DNA from: a bacterium
GTDB lineage: Bacteria > Bacillota > Bacilli > Lactobacillales > Streptococcaceae
Direction of reading: 5' to 3'
DNA length: 64,000 nucleotides
NCBI GenBank assembly: GCA_905221105.1
Contig: CAJNBW010000005.1
Location: forward strand, 78,379-142,378
Part shown: positions 1 through 8,035 of the stretch, piece by piece
Position numbering within the stretch: position 1 is the stretch's first letter
Layout of the letters: every line of letters starts with the position of its first letter
Position numbers and translations under genes: made by a program
The notes under the pieces: generated by a model
The model's input: the letters and a program-made list of their open reading frames with translations, nothing else
What the model was told of the DNA's origin: nothing
Database searches by the model: none

Positions 1-230
1 CCTTGGTGAACAATCCTTCTATTATCCTGGCGGACGAACCGACAGGAGCCTTGGATACCAAAACAGGGAACCAAATTATGCAACTATTGGTTGATTTGAA
101 CAAAGAAGGAAAAACCATTATCATGGTAACGCATGAGCCTGAAATCGCTGCTTATGCCAAACGTCAGATTGTCATTCGAGATGGGGTCATTTCGTCTGAT
201 AGTGCTCAGTTAGAAAAGGAGGAAAACTAA
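1..230 (+). CDS. ABC transporter ATP-binding protein, MacB/LolD type (3' part only)
   Basis: The window opens inside this gene; codons are in phase from base 3. The visible 75 C-terminal residues carry the Walker B and D-loop region ([11 protein letters not shown]) and the H-loop histidine (MVTHEPE), which identify the nucleotide-binding subunit of an ABC exporter. The ADEPTGALD form is typical of MacB/LolD/FtsE-like ATPases that work with FtsX-fold permeases. The stop is one base before the ATG of such a permease, so the two are translationally coupled. Walker A and the signature motif lie outside the window. Substrate is unknown; in Gram-positives these pairs often handle peptides or antimicrobial compounds. 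Confidence 0.9.
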   Translation, partial: LVNNPSIILADEPTGALDTKTGNQIMQLLVDLNKEGKTIIMVTHEPEIAAYAKRQIVIRDGVISSDSAQLEKEEN

Positions 231-231
231 G

Positions 232-1491
232 ATGCAGAATCTGAAATTTGCCTTTTCATCTATCATGGCTCACAAGATGCGTTCTTTGCTTACCATGATT
301 GGGATTATTATTGGTGTTTCATCGGTTGTTGTGATTATGGCTCTGGGTGATTCCATGTCTCGATATCTCAATAAAAACATGACCAGATCTCAGAAAAATA
401 TCAGTGTCTTTTTCTCTTCTAAAAAAAGCAAAGATGGGTCTTTTACTCAGAAACAATCAGCTTTTACGGTTTCTGGAAAAGAAGAGGAAGTTCATGTTGA
501 ACCACCAAAACCGCAAGAATCTTGGGTCAAGGAAGCTGCTAAGCTCAAGGGAGTGGATAATTACTATGTAACCAACTCAACGAACGCCATCTTGACTTAT
601 AAAGATAAAAAGGTTGAAAATGCCAATTTGACAGGTGGTAACAGAACGTATATGGAGGCTGTTAACAATGAAATTCTTGCAGGTCGTAGTCTGAGAGAGC
701 AAGATTTCAAAGAGTTTGCAAGTGTTATTTTGCTTGATGAAGAATTATCTATTAGTCTATTTGGCTCTCCTCAAGAAGCTATTAACAAGGTTGTAGAAGT
801 CAATGGTTTTAGTTATAGAGTCATTGGTGTTTATACTAGTCAAGAGTCTAAAAATTCAAAAATATATGGTTTTGGTGGCTTGCCCATTACCACAAATATC
901 TCCCTTGCTGCGAATTTTAATGTAGATGAAATAGCTAATATTGTCTTTCGAGTGAATGACACAAGTTTGACTCAAACTCTGGGGCCAGAATTAGCACGAA
1001 AAATGACAGAGCTTGCTGGCTTGCAACAGGGAGAATATCAAGTAGCAGATGAGTCAGCTGCATTTGCAGAAGTTCAACAATCGTTTAGTTTTATGACGAC
1101 GATTATTAGTGCCATTGCAGGGATTTCTCTCTTTGTTGGAGGAACTGGCGTTATGAACATTATGCTGGTTTCGGTAACAGAGCGTACTCGTGAGATTGGT
1201 CTCCGTAAGGCTTTGGGTGCGACACGTGCTAATATTTTAATTCAGTTTTTGATTGAATCCATGATTTTGACCTTGCTTGGCGGAGTCATTGGTTTGACAA
1301 TTGCGACAGGCTTAACCGCTATAGCTGGTATACTGTTACAAGGTTTGATTGCGGGTATAGAAGTGGGAGTATCAATCCCAGTTGCCCTATTTAGTCTTGC
1401 AGTTTCTGCTAGTGTTGGTATGATTTTTGGGGTCTTGCCAGCCAATAAGGCATCGAAACTTGATCCAATCGAAGCCCTTCGTTATGAATAG
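232..1491 (+). CDS. ABC transporter permease, MacB-like FtsX family
   Basis: A 419-residue membrane protein with one N-terminal membrane segment (about residues 14-38, followed by the IGIIIGVSSV signature), a large extracytoplasmic MacB-PCD-like domain (about 45-275), and three C-terminal segments (about 283-310, 335-365, 380-405). The motif ERTREIGLRKALGA between the second and third segments is the cytoplasmic coupling region of MacB/YknZ permeases. It pairs with the ATPase ending one base upstream. An adaptor (membrane-fusion) subunit would be expected before the window. Substrate cannot be told from sequence. Confidence 0.92.
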   Translation: MQNLKFAFSSIMAHKMRSLLTMIGIIIGVSSVVVIMALGDSMSRYLNKNMTRSQKNISVFFSSKKSKDGSFTQKQSAFTVSGKEEEVHVEPPKPQESWVKEAAKLKGVDNYYVTNSTNAILTYKDKKVENANLTGGNRTYMEAVNNEILAGRSLREQDFKEFASVILLDEELSISLFGSPQEAINKVVEVNGFSYRVIGVYTSQESKNSKIYGFGGLPITTNISLAANFNVDEIANIVFRVNDTSLTQTLGPELARKMTELAGLQQGEYQVADESAAFAEVQQSFSFMTTIISAIAGISLFVGGTGVMNIMLVSVTERTREIGLRKALGATRANILIQFLIESMILTLLGGVIGLTIATGLTAIAGILLQGLIAGIEVGVSIPVALFSLAVSASVGMIFGVLPANKASKLDPIEALRYE

Positions 1492-1496
1492 AATAA

Positions 1497-1526
1497 ACAA
1501 GATGGACACTTGTCTATCTTGTTTTT
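1497..1526 (+). terminator. Intrinsic terminator after the ABC exporter
   Basis: An 11-bp stem (ACAAGATGGAC with GTCTATCTTGT, one G-U pair) closes a four-base loop and is followed by a T run. It ends the exporter operon before metG. Confidence 0.85.
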
Positions 1527-1614
1527 GTATGGATTTCCCTATCGAAATTCATTAAAAATGTGATATAATGAAGTATTAAAAAAACAGGTTTCATTAGCCT
1601 GGAAAGGAAATATT

Positions 1615-3612
1615 ATGTCTGAAAAGAATTTTTATATTACAACACCGATTTACTATCCATCTGGTAAACTCCATATCGGTTCTGCCTACACAACTATCGC
1701 TTGTGATGTCCTAGCTCGTTACAAACGCCTCATGGGCTTCGATGTCTTTTATTTGACAGGCCTTGATGAGCATGGTCAGAAAATCCAGCAAAAAGCTGAA
1801 GAAGCTGGCATCACACCTCAAGCCTATGTTGATGGGATGGCAGTTGGAGTTAAAGAACTCTGGCAATTACTCGATATCTCCTATGATAAATTTATCCGTA
1901 CAACTGATGACTACCATGAAAAAGTAGTGGCGCAGGTCTTTGAACGCTTGCTGGCTCAAGATGACATCTACTTGGGTGAATACTCTGGCTGGTATTCAGT
2001 CTCAGATGAGGAATTCTTTACAGAGAGCCAGCTGGCAGAAGTCTTCCGTGACGAAGCTGGAAATGTGACGGGCGGTATTGCTCCATCAGGTCACGAGGTT
2101 GAATGGGTATCTGAAGAATCATACTTCCTTCGTCTCAGCAAATACCAAGATCGTTTGGTAGAATTTTTCAAGTCTCATCCTGAATTTATCACTCCAGACG
2201 GTCGCCTCAATGAAATGCTGCGCAACTTCATCGAGCCTGGTCTGGAAGATTTGGCGGTTTCTCGTACAACCTTTACCTGGGGTGTGCCAGTACCATCTAA
2301 TCCAAAACACGTTGTCTACGTTTGGATTGATGCCCTTCTTAACTATGCGACAGCGCTTGGCTACGGTCAAGACGAACATGGTAACTTTGACAAGTTCTGG
2401 AATGGGACTGTCTTCCATATGGTAGGAAAAGACATCCTTCGTTTCCACTCAATCTACTGGCCAATCCTTCTTATGATGTTGGATATCAAATTGCCAGATC
2501 GTTTGATTGCCCATGGTTGGTTTGTCATGAAAGACGGCAAAATGTCTAAGTCTAAAGGGAATGTGGTCTATCCTGAAATGTTGGTAGAACGTTATGGACT
2601 AGATCCACTTCGTTACTACCTCATGCGTAGTCTTCCTGTTGGTTCAGACGGAACCTTTACTCCTGAAGACTATGTAGGTCGTATCAACTATGAATTGGCA
2701 AATGACCTCGGAAACCTCCTCAACCGTACCGTTTCTATGATTAACAAGTACTTTGATGGGCAAATTCCAGCCTATGTAGAGGGAGTGACAGAATTTGACC
2801 ATGCTCTTGCTCAAGTAGCTGCTGAATCAATAGCTGATTACCATACACACATGGAAGCAGTTGACTACCCACGTGCGCTTGAAGCTGTATGGACTCTTAT
2901 CTCTCGTACTAATAAATACATAGATGAGACAGCTCCATGGGTCTTGGCTAAGGATGAAGCACTTCGTGACCAATTAGCAAGCGTTATGAGCCACTTGGCA
3001 GCCAGCCTTCGTGTTGTAGCTCACTTGATTGAACCATTTATGATGGAAACCAGTCGTGCGGTCATGACTCAACTTGGCTTGAATGAAGTTTCTAGCCTTG
3101 AGAACTTGAAATTGGCTGATTTCCCTGCAGGTGTGACTGTAGTTGCTAAGGGAACACCAATTTTCCCACGTCTGGATATGGATGAAGAAATCGCCTATAT
3201 CAAGGAACAAATGGAAGGTAACAAACCAGCAGTCGAGAAAGAATGGAATCCAGATGAAGTTGAACTCAAACTCAACAAGGAAGAAATCAAGTTTGAAGAT
3301 TTTGACAAGGTCGAAATCCGTGTCGCAGAAGTCAAAGAAGTTTCCAAAGTAGAAGGTTCTGATAAGTTGCTTCAATTCCGCCTAGATGCTGGTGATGGAG
3401 AAGACCGTCAAATCCTTTCAGGAATTGCAAAATACTATCCAAATGAACAAGAATTGGTCGGCAAGAAAGTCCAAATTGTTGCCAATCTTAAACCACGCAA
3501 GATGATGAAAAAATATGTCAGCCAAGGGATGATTCTCTCAGCTGAACATGATGGACAATTAACCCTTCTCACAGTTGATCCAGCTGTACCAAACGGAAGT
3601 GTGATTGGGTAA
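1615..3612 (+). CDS. metG: Methionyl-tRNA synthetase
   Basis: A 665-residue class I aminoacyl-tRNA synthetase that charges tRNA-Met in the cytoplasm. The HIGH-like motif is HIGSAY near residue 21 and the KMSKS loop is near residue 310. The C-terminal ~105 residues form the EMAP/Trbp111-like tRNA-binding domain (KVEIRVAEV ... SGIAKYY), the domain organisation of full-length Firmicute MetRS. No zinc-knuckle cysteines are visible in the connective peptide. An extended -10 (TGATATAAT, 1561-1569) gives a short leader with AGGAAAT as ribosome site. It is a single-gene unit with a terminator at 3619-3650. Confidence 0.97.
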   Translation: MSEKNFYITTPIYYPSGKLHIGSAYTTIACDVLARYKRLMGFDVFYLTGLDEHGQKIQQKAEEAGITPQAYVDGMAVGVKELWQLLDISYDKFIRTTDDYHEKVVAQVFERLLAQDDIYLGEYSGWYSVSDEEFFTESQLAEVFRDEAGNVTGGIAPSGHEVEWVSEESYFLRLSKYQDRLVEFFKSHPEFITPDGRLNEMLRNFIEPGLEDLAVSRTTFTWGVPVPSNPKHVVYVWIDALLNYATALGYGQDEHGNFDKFWNGTVFHMVGKDILRFHSIYWPILLMMLDIKLPDRLIAHGWFVMKDGKMSKSKGNVVYPEMLVERYGLDPLRYYLMRSLPVGSDGTFTPEDYVGRINYELANDLGNLLNRTVSMINKYFDGQIPAYVEGVTEFDHALAQVAAESIADYHTHMEAVDYPRALEAVWTLISRTNKYIDETAPWVLAKDEALRDQLASVMSHLAASLRVVAHLIEPFMMETSRAVMTQLGLNEVSSLENLKLADFPAGVTVVAKGTPIFPRLDMDEEIAYIKEQMEGNKPAVEKEWNPDEVELKLNKEEIKFEDFDKVEIRVAEVKEVSKVEGSDKLLQFRLDAGDGEDRQILSGIAKYYPNEQELVGKKVQIVANLKPRKMMKKYVSQGMILSAEHDGQLTLLTVDPAVPNGSVIG

Positions 3613-3618
3613 AAATAG

Positions 3619-3650
3619 ACAGGACTAGTTTAGGCTAGTTCTGTTTTTTT
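3619..3650 (+). terminator. Intrinsic terminator of metG
   Basis: A 10-bp stem (ACAGGACTAG with CTAGTTCTGT) and a T7 tract, starting just after the metG stop. Confidence 0.88.
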
Positions 3651-3665
3651 ATTTAACTATTATGC

Positions 3666-3714
3666 TTTACAAACTAGTGTAGGAGTAGTATACTATAGGT
3701 GAAGCTACTAGTAG
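3666..3714 (+). promoter_or_regulatory. Promoter and candidate operator of the PadR unit
   Basis: TTTACA (3666-3671) and TATACT (3689-3694) are separated by exactly 17 bp. A perfect 10-bp palindrome CTACTAGTAG (3705-3714) lies at or just after the expected start of transcription, and a related CTAGTGTAG lies inside the spacer. PadR repressors commonly bind such sites at their own promoters, so autoregulation is a reasonable inference. Confidence 0.6.
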
Positions 3715-3745
3715 GTATTACAAAATAGGTGAGAAGGGAGAAGGG

Positions 3746-4066
3746 ATGAAAGAAACTCAACTATTAAAAGGTGTTCTTGAAGGTTGTGTCTTGGATATGA
3801 TTGGTCAAAAAGAGCGATATGGTTATGAGTTAGTTCAGACTTTGCGAGAGGCTGGATTTGATACTATCGTTCCAGGAACTATTTATCCTTTGTTGCAAAA
3901 GTTAGAAAAAAATCAATGGATAAGAGGCGACATGCGTCCGTCGTCAGATGGTCCAGATCGGAAGTATTTTTCGTTAACGAAAGAAGGAGAAGAGCGTGTA
4001 TCGATTTTTTGGCAACAATGGGACGATTTGAGTCAAAAAGTAGAAGGGATTAAGAATGGGGTTTAA
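3746..4066 (+). CDS. PadR family transcriptional regulator
   Basis: A 106-residue winged-helix protein. The pattern KGVLEGCVLDMIG ... YGYELVQTLREAGF ... GTIYPLLQKLEKNQWI ... DGPDRKYFSLTKEGEE is the classic PadR N-terminal domain with its wing; the C-terminal helix is short, as in subfamily 2 regulators. It probably binds its own promoter palindrome (3705-3714). The gene ends two bases before the next start, and that partner is a membrane protein with an N-terminal helical region. PadR plus such a membrane protein is a recurrent pair in Firmicutes. The inducer is unknown. Confidence 0.93.
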   Translation: MKETQLLKGVLEGCVLDMIGQKERYGYELVQTLREAGFDTIVPGTIYPLLQKLEKNQWIRGDMRPSSDGPDRKYFSLTKEGEERVSIFWQQWDDLSQKVEGIKNGV

Positions 4067-4068
4067 CC

Positions 4069-4884
4069 ATGAAGAAAATGAAGTATTATGAAGAAACAAA
4101 CGCTTTGTTGCATGAGTTTTCTGAGGACAATCAGCAGTATTTTGAGGAGCTGTGGGAAAGTTTTAATCTTGCTGGATTTATCTATGATGAAGACTATCTC
4201 AGAGAGCAGATCTATTTGATGATGCTAGATTTCTCAGAAGCAGAACGTGATGGTATGAGTGCAGAGGATTATCTAGGTAAGAATCCTAAAAAAATAATGA
4301 AAGAGATTCTCAAGGAAGCACCACGCAGTTCTATCAAGGAGTCACTGTTGACGCCAATCCTTGTCCTAGCGGTATTACGTTATTATCAACTACTAAGTGA
4401 TTTTTCTAAAGGTTCTCTCTTAACAGTCAATTTGCTCACATTTTTAGGGCAACTTCTTATTTTTCTGATTGGATTTGGACTTGTGGCCACAATCTTACGT
4501 TGGGGGCTAGTCCAAGATTCTCCTAAGATGAAAATTGGCACTTATATTGTCGTTGGAATTCTTGTTCTGCTAGTCGTTCTAGGATATGTAGGAATGGGAA
4601 GTTTCATACAAGAAGGAGTCTTAAATCTTCCGGCTCCCTGGGATAGTTTGTCTGTCTTTACGATTTCCCTAGTCATCAGTATTTGGAATTGGAAAGAAGC
4701 GATTTTTCGTCCCTTTGTCAGTATGATTGTTGCCCACCTTATTGTTGGTTCTCTGCTCCGTTACTATGAGTGGATGGGAATTTCAAATGCTTTCCTCACG
4801 AAAATCATTCCTTTAGCTGTCCTCTTTATTGGCATTTTTCTCTTGTTCCGTGGGTTTAAGAAGATAAAATGGAGTGAAATATAG
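4069..4884 (+). CDS. PadR-linked membrane protein with HAAS/DUF1129-like N-terminus
   Basis: A 271-residue protein. The first ~100 residues are soluble and helical (LLHEFSEDNQQYFEELWESF ... AEDYLGKNPKKIMKEIL), resembling the HAAS/DUF1129/DUF1700 type domains that accompany PadR regulators. About five or six hydrophobic segments follow from residue ~85 to the end (for example LLTFLGQLLIFLIGFGLVA and IVVGILVLLVVLGYVGMG). It starts two bases after the PadR stop and so is co-translated. Function is not established; a role in signalling to, or being controlled by, the PadR protein is inference. An alternative in-frame ATG exists at 4078. Confidence 0.75.
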   Translation: MKKMKYYEETNALLHEFSEDNQQYFEELWESFNLAGFIYDEDYLREQIYLMMLDFSEAERDGMSAEDYLGKNPKKIMKEILKEAPRSSIKESLLTPILVLAVLRYYQLLSDFSKGSLLTVNLLTFLGQLLIFLIGFGLVATILRWGLVQDSPKMKIGTYIVVGILVLLVVLGYVGMGSFIQEGVLNLPAPWDSLSVFTISLVISIWNWKEAIFRPFVSMIVAHLIVGSLLRYYEWMGISNAFLTKIIPLAVLFIGIFLLFRGFKKIKWSEI

Positions 4885-4885
4885 T

Positions 4886-4911
4886 TAAAAAGCCGTTGCA
4901 AAGCGGTTTTT
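4886..4911 (+). terminator. Terminator hairpin, first copy of a 26-bp repeat
   Basis: The segment AAAAGCCG...GCGGTTTT plus T run can form a short stem (AAAA/TTTT and CCG/CGG around TTGCAAAG). An identical 26-bp copy lies at 6060-6085, downstream of the next gene. Confidence 0.7.
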
Positions 4912-4991
4912 AACAATAATGATATATGATACGATTGATTGTTTTGATATATTATAGTAAAATGGAATAAAAATGCGTAAGGATGTTAAAT

Positions 4992-6023
4992 ATGAAGAAG
5001 TTGGTTTATGCGAGTCTAGCCTTTTTATCAGTCTTTACTTTGGCGGCTTGTTCTGGTCATAAGAAAGAGACAAAAGTTTCAGAAGCAAAAGTGGAACAAA
5101 AACAAGCTAAGTTTGATGAAAAGTTGTTTAAAGAAGCTGGTCTATTGCCGTTTAAAAGTGAAAAACAGCTTGAACTTGGAGAACTGGATTCTAAAAATCG
5201 TGCGACGGGTGCTCATATTCAGCTAAAGGATAGTGATGAGCCAACTGAGAAAAGAGATTCAAAATTGACCTATGATCCAGTAGGGTGGCACAACTATAAA
5301 TTCTTTTACGGAGATGGCCGGGAAGAAGCTTGGTTGATGAGTAGAGGTCATTTAATTGGTTACCAATTTAGCGGTTTGAATGATGAAAAGAGAAATTTAG
5401 TTCCTATGACTAACTGGCTCAATGCTGGAAACTATTCTGGAACGGATGAACATAACCAGAGTAGTATACTTTACTATGAAAATCGATTGGATTCATGGCT
5501 CGCTAATCATCCAAACTACTATCTTGATTACAAGGTGACGCCAATTTATCAGAAAGATGAGCTGATTCCAAGACAAATTGAGTTGCAATATGTAGGGATT
5601 GATGAAAATGGTAAGCTCCTAGAAATTAAGTTGGGTAGCAGTAAGGAAAAGGTGGATAAGTATTCTGTGACGCATGTCATTTTAGATAATGTTTCGGCTA
5701 ATGCAGAAATTAACTATTTGGACGGCACTGCTAAAAATCTAGTTGAAGATGCTAAGGTAAAAGAAGAAAAAGAAAAGGCTAAGAAGGAAGAAGAGGCAAA
5801 AGCTAAGAAAGAGGCGGAAGAAAAAGCAGAAGCTGAGAAGAAGGCGAAAGAAGAGGAAGAAAAGGCTCGTCAAGCAGAACAAGAAAAGGAAGAGAGTCAG
5901 GAATCAAACACGCAAGCAGCAAATTCAGGTGGTTATTTCAAAGATTCCAGAGGAAGATGGCATAAACCAAATGGCAAGTATGCCTCTAAGAAAGAAATTA
6001 AAGCAGCTGGATTAACTTGGTAA
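4992..6023 (+). CDS. EndA-like DNA/RNA non-specific endonuclease, lipoprotein
   Basis: A 343-residue surface lipoprotein: signal peptide with lipobox LAAC (Cys20), then a nuclease domain of the NUC1/EndA family. The catalytic motif is SRGHLIGYQFSG (His120), followed by KRNLVPMTNWLNAGN with the metal-binding Asn region. Residues ~250-310 are a Lys/Glu/Ala-rich charged coil. The C-terminus (YFKDSRGRWHKPNGKYASKK) is a small conserved-looking tail of unknown role. The start at 4992 is preferred over 4983 because AAGGA then sits 8 nt upstream and the signal peptide becomes regular. It is distinct from the competence nuclease EndA, which is membrane-anchored. The role (nutrient release, DNA degradation) is inferred. 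Confidence 0.85.
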   Translation: MKKLVYASLAFLSVFTLAACSGHKKETKVSEAKVEQKQAKFDEKLFKEAGLLPFKSEKQLELGELDSKNRATGAHIQLKDSDEPTEKRDSKLTYDPVGWHNYKFFYGDGREEAWLMSRGHLIGYQFSGLNDEKRNLVPMTNWLNAGNYSGTDEHNQSSILYYENRLDSWLANHPNYYLDYKVTPIYQKDELIPRQIELQYVGIDENGKLLEIKLGSSKEKVDKYSVTHVILDNVSANAEINYLDGTAKNLVEDAKVKEEKEKAKKEEEAKAKKEAEEKAEAEKKAKEEEEKARQAEQEKEESQESNTQAANSGGYFKDSRGRWHKPNGKYASKKEIKAAGLTW

Positions 6024-6059
6024 TCATGTAAATGATGGAAGAATAGAATAAATCATTGC

Positions 6060-6086
6060 TAAAAAGCCGTTGCAAAGCGGTTTTTT
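6060..6086 (+). terminator. Terminator hairpin, second copy of the 26-bp repeat
   Basis: Identical over 26 bases to 4886-4911 and placed downstream of the nuclease gene. The promoter of the next gene (TATAAT, 6089-6094) starts directly after the T run. Confidence 0.7.
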
Positions 6087-6127
6087 GTTATAATTAAATG
6101 AAGAATGTAGAATTAAAGGAGAATAAC

Positions 6128-6364
6128 ATGACTTTCGAAGAAATCCTGCCGGGCTTAAAGGCTAAGAAAAAATATGTACGTACTGGTTGGGGAGGGGCGG
6201 AAAACTATGTCCAACTTTTTGATACCATCGAACAAAACGGGATTGCACTTGAAGTGACACCTTATTTCCTAATCAACGTATCTGGAGAAGGGGAAGGTTT
6301 TTCCATGTGGAGCCCGACACCTTGTGATGTTTTGGCGACAGATTGGGTAGAAGTGAATGACTAA
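6128..6364 (+). CDS. DUF2829 / Tad2-like small protein
   Basis: A 78-residue protein with the DUF2829 (MW1434) pattern: MTFEEILPGLKAKKKYVRTGW at the start, YVQLFD in the middle, and MWSPTPCDVLATDWVEV at the end. This Pfam family is now named for Tad2, a phage anti-Thoeris protein that sequesters cyclic ADP-ribose-type signals; chromosomal members are common and of unknown role. The start at 6128 is chosen because AAAGGAG lies 6-7 nt upstream. TATAAT at 6089-6094 is its promoter. The last 8 bases overlap the start of the dehydrogenase gene, so both are co-expressed. No phage genes are nearby. Confidence 0.85.
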   Translation: MTFEEILPGLKAKKKYVRTGWGGAENYVQLFDTIEQNGIALEVTPYFLINVSGEGEGFSMWSPTPCDVLATDWVEVND

Positions 6365-7055
6365 ACGTGTACTCATTACAGGAGTGAGCTCAGGGATTGG
6401 TCTGGCTCAAGCTCGCCTCTTTTTAGAGAAGGGTTATCAAGTTTATGGAGTTGACCAAGGTGAAAATCCACTTTTACAGGGTGATTTCCACTTTTTACAG
6501 AGAGATTTAACCTTGGACTTGGAGCCTATTTTTGACTGGTGTCCTCAGGTGGATATTTTGTGCAATACTGCTGGAGTTTTGGATGATTACAAATCACTGT
6601 TGGAACAGACAGCGCAGGAAATTCAAGAGATTTTTGAAATAAACTACGTGACTCCTGTTGAGTTGACTCGCTATTATTTGACCCAAATGCTGGAAAATAA
6701 AAAGGGGATCATTATCAATATGTGCTCTATCGCTTCTAGTCTAGCAGGCGGTGGTGGTCACGCCTATACTTCCTCTAAGCATGCTTTGGCTGGATTTACC
6801 AAGCAGTTGGCTCTAGACTATGCTGAAACTGGGATTCAGGTCTTTGGTATCGCTCCAGGAGCAGTCAAGACAGCTATGACCGCTGCCGACTTTGAACCAG
6901 GTGGTTTAGCGGACTGGGTGGCTAGTGAAACACCCATCAAACGCTGGATAGAGCCAGAAGAAGTGGCAGAAGTCAGTCTCTTTTTGGCTAGTGGAAAGGC
7001 ATCTGCCATGCAGGGACAAATTCTGACAATAGATGGTGGCTGGTCTTTGAAGTAG
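6357..7055 (+). CDS. Short-chain dehydrogenase/reductase (FabG-like)
   Basis: A 232-residue classical SDR with the NAD(P)-binding TGVSSGIG motif (residues 8-15), NTAG at 70-73, and the catalytic set Ser124 or Ser127, Tyr137 and Lys141 (HAYTSSK). The C-terminus QGQILTIDGGW is the usual SDR ending. It is often annotated as 3-oxoacyl-ACP reductase, but it stands apart from a fatty-acid cluster, so that substrate is doubtful. It overlaps the DUF2829 gene by 8 nt and has no promoter of its own. Confidence 0.9.
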   Translation: MTKRVLITGVSSGIGLAQARLFLEKGYQVYGVDQGENPLLQGDFHFLQRDLTLDLEPIFDWCPQVDILCNTAGVLDDYKSLLEQTAQEIQEIFEINYVTPVELTRYYLTQMLENKKGIIINMCSIASSLAGGGGHAYTSSKHALAGFTKQLALDYAETGIQVFGIAPGAVKTAMTAADFEPGGLADWVASETPIKRWIEPEEVAEVSLFLASGKASAMQGQILTIDGGWSLK

Positions 7056-7209
7056 GAGCAATTGGAAGGCAATTCAAGAAATCACAGAAGAAAATGCATC
7101 GCCATTAGTCTTGAAGGTTAAGTCTGAATTATTAGGATTTACAGAATTGGACAAGACTTCTTACATGAATTGGAAGGTGAATAGCTATGAAAAATCAACT
7201 GGCTCTTAG
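7051..7209 (+). pseudogene. Gene remnant between the dehydrogenase and the PEP-utilising protein
   Basis: An open frame of about 52 codons with no plausible start (the preceding in-frame stop is at 7048-7050) ends at TAG 7207-7209, overlapping the next gene. Its translation (WKAIQEITEENASP ... KVKSELLGFTELD ... YMNWKVNSYEKS) has the composition and codon choice of real protein. It looks like the C-terminal end of a lost gene. I do not recognise the family. Confidence 0.45.
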
Positions 7210-8035
7210 TGGAGAACAAATTGTTGAAAAAGTTTATCCTCAAGTATTTCACCACATTGGAATGATTCGTGGGGAATATTTGTTGAGAGAGCTCAATCAA
7301 AACATACTGTTACCAAGTTGTCAGCAATTTGTAAAAGATTATCTAGAGACTATTTGTTCCTTGTACTCGGATGAAGAGGTCTGGTATCGTTTTTCAGAGT
7401 TAACAAATACAGAAGCTAATTGTTTAGAGGGGACTAAAGAGTGCTTTGATGAAAATCATCCCTTGTTTGGATATAGAGGAACTAGGCGTTTACTGGCGTG
7501 TCCAGATGAATTTCAGGCTGAAGCACATGTCGTTACAGAAGTTTATCAAACCAGTCCCAATTTGTCTGTTGTTTTTCCTTTTGTGAATGATGCTGTGCAG
7601 TTAGAGCAAGCTATTACAGTATTACGTCAGCATGGTTTCACTGGAAAAATTGGTACAATGATTGAATTACCGTCAGCTTATTTTGACCTGGACAGGATAT
7701 TGGAAACGGGCATTTTAAAGATTGTAGTTGGAATGAATGATTTGACTTCTTTTGTTTTTGCGACTGTGAGAAACAGTCAATGGCATCATATGGAAAGTCC
7801 AATTATGTTAGATATGTTAATGCAGATGCAGGATAAAGCAAGGACGAAAAAGATTGACTTTGCTGTGGCAGGTTATCTGAATGCTTCGTTCATACAAAAA
7901 ATGAATCTGATGGGTATCAAGTGCATTATCCACTATAGTTCTATTCCAGAGATTTTTGATTTAGAGATTGACCATCTAGACCACCTCAAACGTGTAAAAG
8001 AAGTGAGTAAAAAATTACAAAGGAGCAACCCATGA
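7187..8035 (+). CDS. Stand-alone PEP-utilising enzyme C-terminal (TIM-barrel) domain protein
   Basis: A 282-residue protein resembling the C-terminal barrel of PEP synthase/pyruvate phosphate dikinase: IGMIRGEYLLREL (LLRSEF-like), WYRFSEL ... LFGYRGTRR (GxRG arginine), VVFPFVNDAVQLEQA, IGTMIELPSAY and VGMNDLT (GxNDLTQ-like). The nucleotide-binding and phosphohistidine domains are absent. The usual catalytic Cys near the end (CGxAPS) is replaced by AGYLNAS. It may therefore be a degenerate or repurposed barrel; PEP chemistry is not assured. It ends 4 nt into the ASCH gene. Confidence 0.75.
   Translation: MKNQLALSGEQIVEKVYPQVFHHIGMIRGEYLLRELNQNILLPSCQQFVKDYLETICSLYSDEEVWYRFSELTNTEANCLEGTKECFDENHPLFGYRGTRRLLACPDEFQAEAHVVTEVYQTSPNLSVVFPFVNDAVQLEQAITVLRQHGFTGKIGTMIELPSAYFDLDRILETGILKIVVGMNDLTSFVFATVRNSQWHHMESPIMLDMLMQMQDKARTKKIDFAVAGYLNASFIQKMNLMGIKCIIHYSSIPEIFDLEIDHLDHLKRVKEVSKKLQRSNP

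Noticed and set aside
2974..3375. 133-codon antisense frame in metG
   Set aside because: Shadow of a conserved coding region; no ribosome site or homologous pattern.
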